NCBI GenBank assembly: GCA_035235625.1
Contig: CP141150.1
Span: forward strand, 7,440,001 to 7,504,000
Reading direction: 5' to 3'
Source of the DNA: Saururus chinensis
Taxonomy: Eukaryota; Streptophyta; Magnoliopsida; Piperales; Saururaceae
DNA length: 64,000 bases
This document shows, piece by piece, positions 11,845 through 24,729 of this stretch; the first letter of the stretch is position 1; each line of letters starts with the position of its first letter. The position numbers and the translations under genes were made by a program. The notes under the pieces are model-generated. The model worked only from the letters and a program-made list of their open reading frames with translations. It was not told where the DNA came from and ran no database searches.

Positions 11845-14425
11845 CAATGACATGCGTTTATGTAACCTGTTTGTGACCATTGCAGAAGCACAACCAGATT
11901 TATGTTGGCACAGAGAAGATAGGTATAATTGGTGTCCTTTCAAACCATCAAAATGCACGAAGGCATGTACAGATGCAAATGCCTTGGCGGGCGAATGCAG
12001 AGGTGCTGTTTGCTACTGTGGACGTCCATGTTAGAAAAAACTGGCACCCGGTCAATTCCATCAGAATATTGTTTACCCGGACTAAATGAATGACGTGATT
12101 ATTCTCAATATATGGCACACTGATTATAGCATGGATGAAATACTATATCGATGAAATAAACTTTTCACTTCCATGACTGCGTACTATTTATTTTTTTTAA
12201 TTACCCTGTTTTTGTAGTTGTAGCAGCAACTATAATAACCATGTTCTCAATGTTTTTTTTTAGGGGCAAAACCACTGTTGTGGGTCGAGAGTTCGGTAGA
12301 CCTCTAACAATAAATTAAACCCACCATTGTTATAGGGCCCCCCTGTGTCGATATCTATCAAGTATTTATCATTTGCATGCCTTCATTATCGTACCTACTT
12401 GTCATGTGTCCCTTTGATCATTTGTGTGAGCAACAAATCACACCAATTTGGAGGATTCAATTACTAAAATATCAGTTCTCATAATAAGTTTCCCATAGAA
12501 GACCAAGATTTTTGGTTGCCTTGGATACGACACTATGGCGTGGGTACACCCACTATTAAAAAATGACTAGAATTTTTTAAGATAGTTGGGAGAACTTTAT
12601 AAATTGTGTATTACAAGAGAAGCAAACAAAAAAGTACTACAATTCATCCAATTCTACCTCAAATTCCTGCAATTCGCCCATGAAAAATTGCCGCATATAT
12701 CTGAGGCCTCACCAAATATATGACCTCCAGTTGGGTGAAATTTGGCTGAATGACTCCTCCGCCCAGCTTCACCACATAATACATTATGAACAGCCCATAG
12801 TCTTCGTTCATCTATCGCTATGGGCATTTATTAATCTTTGTCAATAGTCACTTTGTTGCACCCTTAATGTGAAAGATCCTCTCCATTTATGCGACAACAT
12901 GTTCTCTAATATAGTTGACCTCTGCAAAGTGGTGATTGTGGTCATCCTTTAGTAGGTTATACCACCTAAGCCTTCTCCATGCATCAGGCAATGAGCAGAA
13001 GAAAATGGCCAATGACATAGATCGGAATGAAATCACTCTCGGTGTTAACATTCAGCCTCCTCATCAAGTTGCCCACGATTTTAGGACACATCTCCTCCTT
13101 GTCATGCTATGTCTCGATAGTAGTGCTAGATCAAAAATCTCCCAAAAAAATAGTTGGGTTAAATGCTTGGATATCTAATATTGCACTCCTCCAGAAGTTG
13201 GTTAAATACGTTTATGACCTAAAAGCATCAACAAAATATTAGTGTTAGTAGTAACACAATAGGTTAATTTATCGTGTAATTGATAAAATGACATATATTA
13301 TGTCGTGTAAACACAAATATGCTAATTACACACAATAATTTTATTTTAAAATTATCGTGTTATTGATACAACAATATGTGGATGTGTCATGTTATCAATA
13401 ACTTGAAAGACAGATGTGGCCGAAGCCTTATTTCGCATATCATGTTTTTTATAACACATTATGTAATGAATCGTGTAGTCAATAGCTAATTATTACATCA
13501 TTCATTATGCAATACTGTCTAAGAAAAGACACATAATCAGTGTGGATAAGCGTCACCATAGGCCATTCCTTGTGTGGGTGTGCCAAAAAGTCATTGATGG
13601 TCTCCTGATCTTCACCCCATAAAATCTCCATGTAGAACACGGTCTGAAGATCAAGGTAGTTGTGCGGCACCATAGTGACCTCCTCCTTGTCCTTTTGCTT
13701 CTCAGCGTGTTCTTTGACATTTATCACATGTAAGATACTTTCTCGTAGTTCCTGATCAACTGGATCAAGAGTACCAATATAGTGACACTACTAGAAGCAA
13801 CATATCAGTACATGGTTTCCAAGGTAGGAGACTTTGCAAAAATTGCCTTTAGGACAGGGATAATATATGGGCCAGGGACGGATGCCAATAGAATTTTATC
13901 CCTGGGCTTTGCTCTTTACTCCTCCCTTACCGGTCAAGTCACCTTTCTAATCTTCTAGGCAATGTAGATGTTATATCCCTTTGACTTCTTTGCGCCCTCA
14001 TTGGCCACCTTCTTGGCTAGTTCTTCCCCCTTTGATGCATGCGCCAATGGATTAGCCACCTTGTACCTAGTCCTCCTAGGCACAGGGGATATTAAGGATA
14101 AGATGAGGCCAACATCTTAAGCTTTCCATTTCTTTATCCTCAGCTTTACTTACTTCGGTGGCATCACTTCCTCGTCTCGTCCTTGTACTAATTTCTACTC
14201 CCGGGGTTGTACATATTCCTCCTCTCAGGATTGAACCACTTCCTTGTTAATTTTCCTGAGGAATATGGTGATTACGGTCCTTTCAACCCTCAGACCTTTC
14301 TTCTTCTTTGGGGAGCCAGCTGGCTCCATTTTCTCTGCTTAGTACATGTAACAAGTTGTATGAGTATATACACGATAGTCAAACAATACGTGTTATTGAT
14401 GGCATGACTTTTCCAACTATAGTAT
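11331..14425. repeat. tandem duplication, right copy (uninterrupted)
   Basis: Collinear with 4442-7324 plus 10506-10735. It contains the intact-looking defensin gene and the same transposon-like sequence, and preserves the empty site of the solo LTR at about 14190. Confidence 0.85.
11728..12034 (+). CDS. plant defensin-like secreted peptide
   Basis: Exons 11728-11806 and 11886-12034 encode 75 residues. A signal peptide of about 28 residues with a hydrophobic core is followed by a mature peptide with eight cysteines spaced C-x9-C-x6-C-x3-C-x9-C-x4-C-x1-C-x3-C. The CxxxC and CxC pairs are the hallmark of the cysteine-stabilised alpha-beta fold of plant defensins. The loop before CxC is short, and the usual glycine of the gamma-core (GxC) is present as GEC. 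Such peptides are secreted and often antimicrobial; that function is not shown here. The intron falls at the end of the signal peptide, as is typical for plant defensin genes. The upstream region shared with the other copy has a TATAAAT-like element about 45 bp before the ATG. Confidence 0.8.
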
Positions 14426-16351
14426 TGAAACTAATACGTTAATATAAACGGTTGTGTTATTGTTCATACTACTACTACCATATCATTTTCATATAAAATG
14501 ATATTGTATGTTTGTGTGTTATTAGTAATGACACGATGATCTAGCAACTAACACGATAATAGAAAATGTCATGTTATCGAATATATACTTGCACAAATTA
14601 AATCCTCATCGACAGACTAAGGGACAGATTTTCTTTGCTCTGCATGATAGATTGATGAACAACTTTACTTGATTTATAAGCTCTAGCCTTGACCCTAACC
14701 GACTTCTCTCCTTCGGTTGTTGGTGGAGGGGTTGTTGCATGTCGGATCTCCGGTTGAGAGGGTTCATGTGGCTGCTTGGTATCCTGTTCAGGTGGGGGCT
14801 GAATCTGTTTGATTAAGCTTGTTGCCACCTCAAGAGCATTTTTAACCCTATGGAGGGAAACTTGTAGCCCCACTCCCAGTACAAAATGGCCTTTTTCAAT
14901 ACGATGTTAGCGATATAGTCATGATATCTACTGGCATGACAAAGCTCTCAATGATGTCTTTTCCAGAATGAGATTGCCTTGATGTCTGGCCACGATGTGC
15001 TTGAACATGAATCGTTTTCCTCTATATCGTGGTATGTATGGTCGTCTTCGTCACCTTCGGGGCAAGCCTTTGGCCACCGATCAAGTGGGCCTCTCGGGAA
15101 TTGGAGTTATTTGCATAAAAACATCGCAATCTACCTTGAGCAGCACAAGTATCTCCTCATACCACTTCCTCGTCATGTGATGAACCAACAACTTCTTCCT
15201 CAACTTTTTTATCGGCCGGGACAAGTTTAATAACCTTCTCTGCACCCGTCATCAATCACGTAAACCCGGGCCACCTCTTGAACCTCGGGCTACATGGAGG
15301 AGAACTTGGATACCATATAGGAGTATGCTAAAAAAACCACACCTACGTGGGCAAAACAATCTCAGTAATAGTGATCCTATGTCATGTATGTCGTGTTATG
15401 GATAACACATTTATTAAACTAATCGAGTCATCGATTACACAAAATACATGCATCTTGTAATTAAATATACACGATATAGAACTTTATCATCTTATCAATA
15501 ACAAGATATCATATATAGTATATAATGAATAACATGCAAATCAAATAGTGTGTTATTTTAAACACAATACTTACACTATCATATGATTAATAAGACGATA
15601 TACCTAAAGTGTTAATATGCTATTGTGTTATCAATACTACGCATGTATTAGCAATCATGTTATTGATAATAAGAAATTTACCTACAGTACAAATGAAGCC
15701 CCAACAAGAATTCCCGAGGTGGCAAAACGCTCATCTTCTCTGCTCCTGATGTTTCGATGGGCTGATGATATGCCCCGAAGCAACATGTCATGCACGGCTT
15801 TAGCCCAGTTGTACCTCCCCATAACTATCAGGTCATCTATGAAGTCACACAGAGATGGGGAGATGGATATGTTGCTTTGTGTGAATAAAATGAGGACCCC
15901 CATGTGCACGATGGGCAATTGTGCTAAGTCCTCATCAGAGACAACCTGCCTATTGTCTGCCACATCCTTAAAAAAAAAATTAATAAGATTATTCTCCGAT
16001 CACTCCCTACGAAGAACTTTTTGAAGAATTGCCTCTTATCTTAGGTAGCCTTCCCGTCTCCACTGCCCAACTTCAATGGATTCCCTTTCATACTCAAACA
16101 CATGATCAGTGCGGCTTCTTCTACCATAAGAGGTAGTATTTTGCCCCTAATGTTGAACACCTCTTTTGAGTCATCTTAGCACTCACCTATTAGAATGTCT
16201 AGAAGCGGCCTCAAGATAATAATTGGCTCACAATCATATACTGGGTAGAACCCAGTCTCCTCCAAGATTGCCTTCCATCCCAACCTCGATTCAACAAGGT
16301 CTTTTGATAGTCTAAGTCCAATTATGAGGCCTCCACTGATTCTACCATTTA
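12740..16351 (-). pseudogene. decayed transposon-encoded protein remnants
   Basis: Several short minus-strand frames separated by stops and frameshifts appear to come from one large protein. They include peptides around 12890-13000 (WRRLRWYNLL), 13479-13727 (YMEILWGEDQE) and 15682-15963 (a segment with GRYNWAKAVHDMLLRG). The last resembles segments of plant transposons that carry Ulp1-type protease or plant-mobile-domain proteins, but I cannot prove the family. Reading from 15963 down to 12740 gives the likely N-to-C order. Intervening DNA carries CGTGTTATTGATA-type motifs. A profile search of the concatenated frames would decide. Confidence 0.45.
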
Positions 16352-16356
16352 ACTAT

Positions 16357-18032
16357 TGTGACAACCCAAATATTAGGTATGTTTCTACTATTAGAATTTT
16401 AATATATTAATAGAATATTAATTTGAATGTTGGGTCTAAAGGGATGTTGTAGAACTCTAAAAATCGAACATATAGGTTTTTGAAGCATTTGAATCAAAGG
16501 TGGTGACCGTATGTAGCAATCGTGAGAGCGCGCATCATAAGCGGGTCCATGATGAAACTATGGTAAAACCTATCCTTGAGCGGTCTTGTTTCGAAGGGCT
16601 CGTCGATACGAGTCCATCGGTACCAAGAACGTGTAATTTTGATATATAGGTAAAAAGTTAGAACGCTTTAAAGTTTTGAAAAAAAAATATATTATTATTT
16701 TATTGTCAGCTGACGCAATTACTCAATAACTGTGTCAGCCGATGCTGACGCACGCGACGCACGATGTGGCGTCATGTGGTTCGCTCACGCGGTGGGCCTA
16801 CGACTCGTGCAGTGTACCCGTGCGGATTTGCGTGGGCCACGACGCGGGCCATGCACTGGTCGCAGGTTCGCGCGACACGCAGAACCTGCTTGCCGGGTTC
16901 CGTGTTACCGTGCAATAACCACACGATGCGTGGTGGACACGCGTCGCACGATGCGCGGTCCGCCCCTTCTATAAATACCATCCTATTTTATGTTTACCAT
17001 TCACTTCTACCACATTCAAAACTCCTTACCCTCCGTTCTGAGCCATTTTAAGTCCAATTCGACCTGTTCAAAAGGTGTTTCTTTCTAAATCAAAAGTGTT
17101 AGACACTGTGACAGGGCCGGATTTTCCATACAAGCTCTTTACAGCTACAAACTTTACACCCCAATTCTAAGGTAGGGGGTCTTAAACTCTAACTTATGCT
17201 CTGCTCGTATGCTTGACTTTTTATGCATCATTTTTATTTCGTTATGCTCATGTGCTTGAGTTTTCTGAAAAGTGTTATACACCTATTATGTTTTTATATA
17301 CCCTGATTTATGTCATGGTACTTGTATTTGCTGGATAATTCTGGAGTTAAATCTAGAATTATAATATTTTATCTGGATACCTACCAAGAAAAATAATCGG
17401 TATGGAACGCACATGGGTGTGGAGCATCATGGGAAAGCTCCTCACTTATTGAGCTTCCCGTTGCCCCATGAGCGTCGAGATGAACACCGTTTGGTATCAT
17501 GACTTTGGATTTATCGTCAATGGACGAACCTGTATTTTTCTGAAATTATTTCTAAATTCATTTTAATGCATTATGTTTAGCAAAAGCTATTACCAACATG
17601 AATTTTCTACTTAGCATCAAATTAGATCTTAATTCCGCCTACTAAGTATAAACATACTCACCCACCCCCAGATTGTGCAAGATTTACAACTAGAACGGAG
17701 ATAGGAGACGAAAAGTTATCCAAACAATTTATGTAGTAGCTGCTTTAGATATAATCTTTGTAAATCTTTCTTTGACAGTATATCAAGGCATGATATGTCT
17801 CAATTTTGTATAACTATTTATTTTGCGCACAGTGATCCCAGGCATGTAATTAAATATTAATAAATATTTTGGTTGTATAATTGCTCTGATGTTTTGTTTG
17901 AATATAGAATATACCCTATTTTGTGTATTTATGCCTAGATGGCTGTCACTTTCAATCACGTGGATATAAATTTACGCGTGTCAAACGAAGCCATATTATA
18001 TGGAAGATCATTATAAAATGGCAGTCGTCACA
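16357..18032. mobile_element. solo LTR (1.68 kb), probable Ty3-type
   Basis: Starts TGTGACAACCC and ends CAGTCGTCACA, flanked by 5-bp duplications ACTAT at 16352-16356 and 18033-18037. There is a GC- and CpG-rich segment at 16730-16960, then a TATAAATA at 16970-16977 that is a plausible LTR promoter. An ATACTCACCC box at about 17654 is shared with other LTRs here. No internal coding region is present. Confidence 0.85.
16970..16977 (+). promoter_or_regulatory. TATA box of the solo LTR
   Basis: TATAAATA directly after the GC-rich segment, as expected for the U3/R transition of an LTR. Activity is unknown. Confidence 0.45.
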
Positions 18033-18192
18033 ACTATATTCTTCTAGCTCTTCGTCTGTAAAAGATGTTATACATATGTATATCAACAATGAGTCGTGAC
18101 CAAAATCAAAGAGTTGTGTTGATTTACAAAATCAAAGAGTCGTGTTGATTTACATTATGTAACTAATATACAAATACATGCTAAGTGCATAT

Positions 18193-18697
18193 CAATGTTT
18201 TAAGAACTGGACCGGCCGGTCCAACCAGGGTTAATCAAACCCGGTTGATAAACCGGGCCGGTTTAATGCGTTATATTGACTCAGCTGGTTGAACTAGTGA
18301 CCCGGGGTCAAACCGGTTCTTGAAGAAAAATATTTTTGTTGTTAACGGGATTCGAACTAACGCTCTCACTGAACACACAACGCCTAACCGCTAGGCTAGG
18401 TCAGTTTTACTTCAAGTTTAATACACAACTATTTTATTTAATGCATTTTTATGTACTTTGTAACGCTACCAAAAACATTTCTTCCAAGGTGGGATTCAAA
18501 CCCAAAACATTACAAGACTGCTCTTCTGGCTCTACTACCTAAGTTACAAAGGATTTTGTGTGAAGTTTTTAAGTAACATTATATTTAATACAATATATCT
18601 GAAAATGGGTCAACCTAGGTTGACCCACGGTTGAACCTAGTTGACCCGGCCCGGTGACCATTCGAGGTCAATGACCAGGCCGGTTTTTAAAACATTG
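18193..18697. mobile_element. non-autonomous hAT element (505 bp)
   Basis: Terminal inverted repeats CAATGTTTTAAGAACTGG and CCGGTTTTTAAAACATTG are flanked by 8-bp duplications GTGCATAT (18185-18192) and GTTCATAT (18698-18705) with one mismatch. The 8-bp size points to hAT. Subterminal sequence is rich in CCGG and GGTTGACC motifs. It has no transposase. Two minus-strand tRNA-like B boxes occur inside, near 18349-18362 and 18491-18502. Confidence 0.75.
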
Positions 18698-18705
18698 GTT
18701 CATAT

Positions 18706-20430
18706 ATCGTGTTATCAATTACACGATATAACGCCTTTGTTTGCATACACGATAGCACAACAATTGAATATCGTTTGTCAAATATCGTATTATTAATAAC
18801 ACATTATGTATGCTACACATACACAATACGACATCTCTATATCATATATTGTATTATTGATAACATGATACAATAAATATCATATAATTGATAACACGAA
18901 AACTTAATGAGTGAATTAAAGTACAAACTATCATGTGTTCCATAATATAATATATGAACAATCGTGTATATGAACCTATGATTTAGAGCTAGAGAAGGCC
19001 ATTACCCCAAAATTCATCCGAGCTAAATTAACCCCATGATCGGCCGATGATCTTTGCCAAAGTTCACTACTTTACTAGGAGCGCATTAGTATACACTCGG
19101 ACAAAACATCACACTTCAAAACTAGAACTCGCTTCGTCGAGGAAATTTTGAAGATAGCTTGTTAGAAACAACAAAAACAGGAAGTTGCAGAATTTTTTTG
19201 TCTCACTTATCAGACTTTGGAAATCGACTGTCGATTTTTTTTAAATCGCTTCGGATGGGTTGGAAATCAGAACTTCCTCTAAGATAGGGTATTTGTGTCT
19301 CAAATTTTTCTAATATCATGTAAGTCTAGGTTGAGTTGCATTTTTGTTTAAAAATCAGGGAATATGAAATATTGGCTTCTTTGACCAGGTAATATGAAAA
19401 AATTTGTTTGGAATAAGAGGTAATGTCGGATCAAGGGTGGACATTAATAACATTCAAGTTATCTAATGTGGTGTTGGTGATAATTAGGGATAAAGGCATG
19501 GGCTAGGAGTGGCCATGGTCAGCCCCAACCAATCACAACTTAAGCTTTTAGGTTGGGACTATGCGGCCCTATATTTTTTCTGTTTAGGTGGGACCACATA
19601 ACCCCTTAAGGTATATTGGCCCTTCTACTCTTTTTATCTTAGCTCTGTCCCTAGTGATAATGGGTATCAAATGTAAGGATAAGTAATTCGCAACACCTAT
19701 TTTAGCTAGCCACCGTATGGATGTACATGGCATGGACAATGTATATACCTATTGATCGAGTAAGCTAGTTAAAAGAGAACTATCAATCCTAAACATTATC
19801 TTCATCCTTCAATGATATAATATATAATAAAAAATAAAAGACCGTACTATGTTACTTTCTTGGAAAAGAATGTAAGACACCATGTCACATGGAAAGTTTA
19901 AGGGTTACTTGGGTGTAAAAGTTTTTAAGAATAAAAGTAAAATATTAATTCAATTGATTTAACATCAAATTAAAGTTAGTAATAAAAAAAATTGAATAAA
20001 ATTTTAAACTTATTTTTAAAATTTTAAATTTATATAACTTTTCCTTCTAAACTTGAATATACACGTTTTTAGTTCCATTGTATTTATATAGATGAGCCCT
20101 ATCAAATAAAACCCTAAATTATTTTAAAATTTTAAAATAAACCTTAATTATATAATATGCTTCTTGAAGCTCAAATAGATATGATGGGTAATAATTACAA
20201 AATTACAAAAATTTTAATTTCAAAACAAGGGATTGGAGCCCGAATCCGATGATTCCAACAAAAATATACTAAAATCAACACCATGATTACCCGTAGAATT
20301 AGAGACAAAACCTGGCCCAAATTCAAAACCTAAACACCCCCTTAGTCTCTTAAGCTTCATTTTTTAATGGATTGGCTTGGAATATGTGACAACTCATGAG
20401 GCCGCAAAATAGACGTTAATCTTGTTTTCA
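18706..20430. other. AT-rich intergenic region
   Basis: 18706-18990 contains a further cluster of CGTGTTATCAATTACACG-type inverted motifs, similar to those at 13240, 14390 and 15380. The remainder holds no gene or element that I can define. Confidence 0.5.
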
Positions 20431-22336
20431 TCAATGGGAGACACATGTACACTGTGAGGATGATAGGAGTTGACGGTTAGCTGCAGCGATTTCCAGCTTT
20501 TCCCACCGCCGTTTTCTCTTCATTTCTTCTTTTCTGGCCATGAATTCTCGTTGCTTCAGCTCCTGGAGGCACGTAGAGTATAGCGAGGGCGCCATCTCTT
20601 CCAGCATAGCCTTCACATCTGTGGTCAGTTGCCTGACACTTTTGCTCCAGTGCCACATTAGATTCTTTTCGAAGCTTAGCACGACTACTGGAAGCACCTG
20701 TTCCATTGCCCGGGAAGCCATTTTTACAAACTGTTCATTATTCCATACATATAGAGCACGTTCTGCCACCTAAACAAGATTGAAGGTATGCATTAACAAG
20801 AGAATTAGGGAAGACAAAGGCGTACGGTTAACCGTTCTATTAATAGACAATTAACAACACATGAGTAACCGGGAGAAGAGAAATCAAATTGCAGTGAAGA
20901 GTTGAAACAGGAAGAGTTGTAAATTAAAAAAAACATAAACTATTGAAGCTTTTAGTATGGAAAAAGTTTGTATGAGCCGAGCTCAGGCAAAATCAGATTG
21001 CAGTAAGAAGTTAAAAAAACGAAGAATTGATTTATTTGAAAAAACATAAACCATTCAATCTTTTAATATGGAAAAAGTTCGTATGTCAGTGTGAGCCCGG
21101 GCTCATGCCCGGATCGACAAAGTGCACTGACGGATCGAAATCAAAAGAAGTGCGATTAACAGGGCTCTTTTGGGTAAGTTGGTACCCTATCATTACCTAA
21201 TATTTTTCCATAGTTCCATAGTTAAAAGGCTCTAATTCAAGGCAATCAACTAAGAAAGCTATTAGTTCAATTTGCTGGATGTAACAGAGGCCAATGTCAA
21301 GAAAACTAACCTGTGAGTTCCAACTGTTCATGCACTTGGCCATCTGAGAACAGATAGGCAGAGCCAACTTTCCCCACTCTACAGGATCTATATACTCAAC
21401 CAGTTCTTCCAACTCCCCTATAAGCAAAACCTCTTTCTGGCAATTTGTAACGGGCCAGTACCTCAAGATACCCTTCACTACGACTTCACCAAGCACAGGT
21501 TCTTTCTGCACGAACTGCGAAACACAATAAGTTAATTGCCTGTAATACAACTGCATGGTTTTAGGCTTATGGAGAGGAAGCAGCACTCTCGTTAAGAACA
21601 GCTTATGTTCCTTCTTGATTGGAACTGCAAAACCATTAATGATACTACCCCATATCTCTAGCAGTTCTCCAATTCCGCTGTGGCGCTCTGACTCAAAAAC
21701 AAAGTGCAGAAAGACATCGTGCATGCATTTTCTCATGAAGGACCGGTGGAAGGTGAATTTGGAGTAGATGCGGTGATATACATTCTTCAGACACCCCCTT
21801 TCCCTGCCGTCCTCTGTCTGGAAAAGAGAAAGGAGATTAAGGAGGAACGGCTGGTCGACATAATTGTGCAGAGCATTCGGGTCGGAATTGAGGATGATTT
21901 TGTAGAGAATCTCGTAAACAATGTGCAAATGGGGCCAAGCAGCAGAGAGAGCACCAGCAAATTCATCATCGTCTAGAGTTTCTGATGCAACAATGAAGCC
22001 GCTTGAAGGTGGGAGTGATCTGAAGAGATTAGCAGAGATCATGGCGAAAAGCGGCGCCAAGATACGATCTTCAAATGTCTTTTTAGACGACCTCGCGATG
22101 GACAGGAGTTGGTTCAGTTTGTACCGTTTGAGCTCTAGTTGCGTTGGCGATTCTCTAGGGTCCATGAAGTTGAAGATGAAGCTGCAATCAGAAATAACCG
22201 AAAGGAGTTCTTCAACCTCAGATTCCCGAGATGATTGATTGCTGCCAGTAATGCTAGAATCCAAGTCGAAAAGGTATTGCAGGGTAAGGGATTTTTTCCT
22301 CGGTGAGGCCCTGGGGGTGTTTCGTTGGGCACCCAT
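20431..22336 (-). CDS. PP2A regulatory subunit B' (B56 family)
   Basis: Exon 1 is 22336-21311 (342 codons) and exon 2 is 20769-20431. They join in phase 0 (..SQ/VAERALYVWNN..) to give 454 residues. The protein is the all-helical B56 fold that selects substrates for protein phosphatase 2A. Recognisable family blocks are WPHLHIVYEIL (134-144), the HRIYSKF block (188-194), GSIINGFAVP (230-239), LHKPK (255-259), YWPVTN (293-298) and, across the intron, VAERALYVWNN. The N-terminal 50 residues are variable, as in plant B' proteins. At 454 residues it is somewhat shorter than many plant members. It could be a beta/theta-type isoform, but I cannot assign the clade by eye. Confidence 0.93.
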
Positions 22337-23151
22337 TCTCTACGCCTCCTTTCTCTTCCCCTCTATCTCTGAGTGGCTTTATGACCTGAAAAAGATAAGA
22401 GAATCAGAATTTTCTTCTTATATTTTAGTGGATGTGTGTAATGAAAGAGAACAAAGGAGAGCGATGCTTTCATGGGCAGACTTCTCGTGAATGCCGACGA
22501 AAGATTACAAGGTGCAGCGTTTGGTGCTGACATTTCTTTTTCAGGCAGGGAAGATTTCGTACGTCCTTATCCATGAAAGTTTTGTGGGGGACTTCTTATC
22601 TTTTCCTGTAAATTTCTTGTCACCTGGTTGAAGGACATTTTTTTTGTAGCGGTTCTAGTGATAAACACGATAGCTTCAGATTAGCCACCAAAAGCCGGCG
22701 GCGGTAGAAGATCAGCAATATTAAAAAGTCAAAAGATCCTCAACAGCCATAGCAGAAGTTTGCATGGTTGAATGTATGAATCAGCATTAAAAGACGTCTT
22801 AACGTATTGTGATTGACAGCTAATAGCAGGAACCCACATGCTCTGTTGCATTAGAAACGTAAAAACGACGAGAAACCGAAACCAGCCCCTACCATGTGAA
22901 CATAATTGACAGGTGATAAGATCTAATAATTGTTCCCATTCCTTGGTGGGAGCTACTCCACCCTGTGTCAACCACTCCTCAATGTTTACATCAACTATCC
23001 AGCATCAAAGATCACAGAGAAAGTAGTATCATACTCACAGAAAGAACAATGTTTATCAAACTGCGTGCAAAAAGGCAAAAGGCAAACATCACCAATGCAA
23101 GTATACGACAGAAGATGATTCCTCTCACCAGGGAATATTTTTATAGCATCA
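22337..23151. other. interval between PP2A B' and PPR genes
   Basis: Both neighbours are transcribed leftward, so this holds the 5' UTR and promoter of the PP2A gene (near 22337-22700) and the 3' UTR of the PPR gene (about 22900-23151). No further gene seen. Confidence 0.6.
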
Positions 23152-24729
23152 CTACAAAGGCCGGTTTGCAAACCCTCTGTCGACCATCTTCTCCACCAGC
23201 TCCTCGTGCTTCTTCAGTTGACCAGCCTTTCTAAGTTGTTCCAACACCATCTGGTAAATCGGTAGTGTGGGTTTTAGACATTTCTCCTCAATCATTTCCG
23301 TAAAGAACTTGTATGCCTGATTCCAATGCCCCATCCCACAAAACACTGAAATCAAAATCTTGTAAGTGTTAACATTAGGCTCACATCCATTCTCATCCAT
23401 CTCCTTCAACAGTTTCATCACCATATCGGTAGATTTCGAGCTGGCAAACACCCGCATCAGCGCATTGTATGTCACAGTGGAAGGCTCGCATTTCAATTCC
23501 TTCATGCGGGAAAACATCCTGTGAGCCCCATTCACATCTCCGAGCTTCGAAATGCAATCGAAGAACAAATTGAATGTGGATGCATTCGGGTTGCACCCCT
23601 TGCTGACCATCTGGTTCAGCACCTTCATCGCATTGTCAAGGTTCATATCACGGCAGTGGGCATCGATCAGGAAATTATAGGTGATCACGTCGGGCGGGCA
23701 GGTGAGCCGCCCCATCTGGTTGTACACCTGCAGAACCTTCTCCGTCCGGCCGGCCTTCACATGAACTCGCATCAGGTTGTTGAATGTGGCTGCATTCGGG
23801 GCACAACCAGAGTCTATCATTTCCGCAAACACATCGTGAGCGCGGCTGATCTGCTCGGCTCGGCAGAAGGCGTCAATGGCGATGCTATAAGTGTACACAT
23901 TGGGCTTGATCCCCTTCTCCTTCATCTCCCGGAAAACCCTCTCCGCCTCCGCCATGTTGCCGGCACGGAACCAGCCGTGGACCAGGCTGGTGTATACGAC
24001 CACATCAGCGGCGAACCTGTGCGTCAGAGAGTCGAAGAAGTCCTGCGCCTCCCGTGCCCGCCGCTTCCGACAGAGGATCGCGATTGTAGCAGTGAAGGTG
24101 GCGAGGTCGGGCTCGCACCCGTACTCCTCCATCCGGTTAAACGCGTGCACCGCCTCCGCAACAAGGCCGGCGCGGACGTACCGACGGATAAGATTCAGAA
24201 AAGCCTCAATCGGGATCCCCACATTCTGCGTCCGCATCGAGTCCAGCAGCTTCCACGCCATGTCGAACTGCCGGAGCTTCCCCGCAAGGTCGATCATTTC
24301 GACGAACGGGCCGGGCGAGGCGGTGGCGGAGGCGCAGGCGGCGGCCCAGTTGAAGAAGGAGAGGGTCTGGAGGAAGGGGATGCCGTGGAGAGGGGCCGCG
24401 CACCGGGAGATCACATGGCTTACGACGGAGGTGGACGGCGGGGAGAGGAGGGCGAAGGCGGAGGAAAGGGCCGAGATAGTGAAGTCCGGGGAGGGTGGGG
24501 AGGGGTTGAACTCCGGGCTGGGGTTCTCGCGATGATGCTTCTTTATGAGAGAGTGGAACTTGTCCGCGAGGGCTAGCTCGGCCGCGGAGAGCTCGTCGGC
24601 GGGGCTTCTTTCGTCGGAATCGGAATAAGCAGGGGCAGGAATAGCAGGAGAAGAAGAACAGATTGGTTTTAATGACAGAAGAATGGAGGTAGGGTAGAAA
24701 GGTCGAAGCTTGGCTCCGGTGAGAGCCAT
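23152..24729 (-). CDS. P-class pentatricopeptide repeat protein, probably mitochondrial (At1g20300-like)
   Basis: Single-exon frame of 525 residues. The first 40 or so residues are rich in S, P, K and R with few acidic residues, like an organelle presequence. From about residue 140 to the end I count eleven 35-residue PPR motifs with the P-class pattern ([41 protein letters not shown] and so on), and no E or DYW extension. The C terminus [22 protein letters not shown] and the repeat order match what I remember of Arabidopsis At1g20300, a mitochondrial PPR protein. PPR proteins bind organelle RNA; the target is unknown. The coding region is very GC-rich, which opens long shadow frames on the plus strand. 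Confidence 0.92.
   Translation of the reverse strand: MALTGAKLRPFYPTSILLSLKPICSSSPAIPAPAYSDSDERSPADELSAAELALADKFHSLIKKHHRENPSPEFNPSPPSPDFTISALSSAFALLSPPSTSVVSHVISRCAAPLHGIPFLQTLSFFNWAAACASATASPGPFVEMIDLAGKLRQFDMAWKLLDSMRTQNVGIPIEAFLNLIRRYVRAGLVAEAVHAFNRMEEYGCEPDLATFTATIAILCRKRRAREAQDFFDSLTHRFAADVVVYTSLVHGWFRAGNMAEAERVFREMKEKGIKPNVYTYSIAIDAFCRAEQISRAHDVFAEMIDSGCAPNAATFNNLMRVHVKAGRTEKVLQVYNQMGRLTCPPDVITYNFLIDAHCRDMNLDNAMKVLNQMVSKGCNPNASTFNLFFDCISKLGDVNGAHRMFSRMKELKCEPSTVTYNALMRVFASSKSTDMVMKLLKEMDENGCEPNVNTYKILISVFCGMGHWNQAYKFFTEMIEEKCLKPTLPIYQMVLEQLRKAGQLKKHEELVEKMVDRGFANRPL

Noticed and set aside
23521-24576. 351-codon plus-strand frame
   Set aside because: Antisense to the GC-rich PPR gene; the peptide is H/R/G-rich without domain, and the minus-strand frame shows clear PPR motifs. 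The frame at 23891-24535 is rejected for the same reason.
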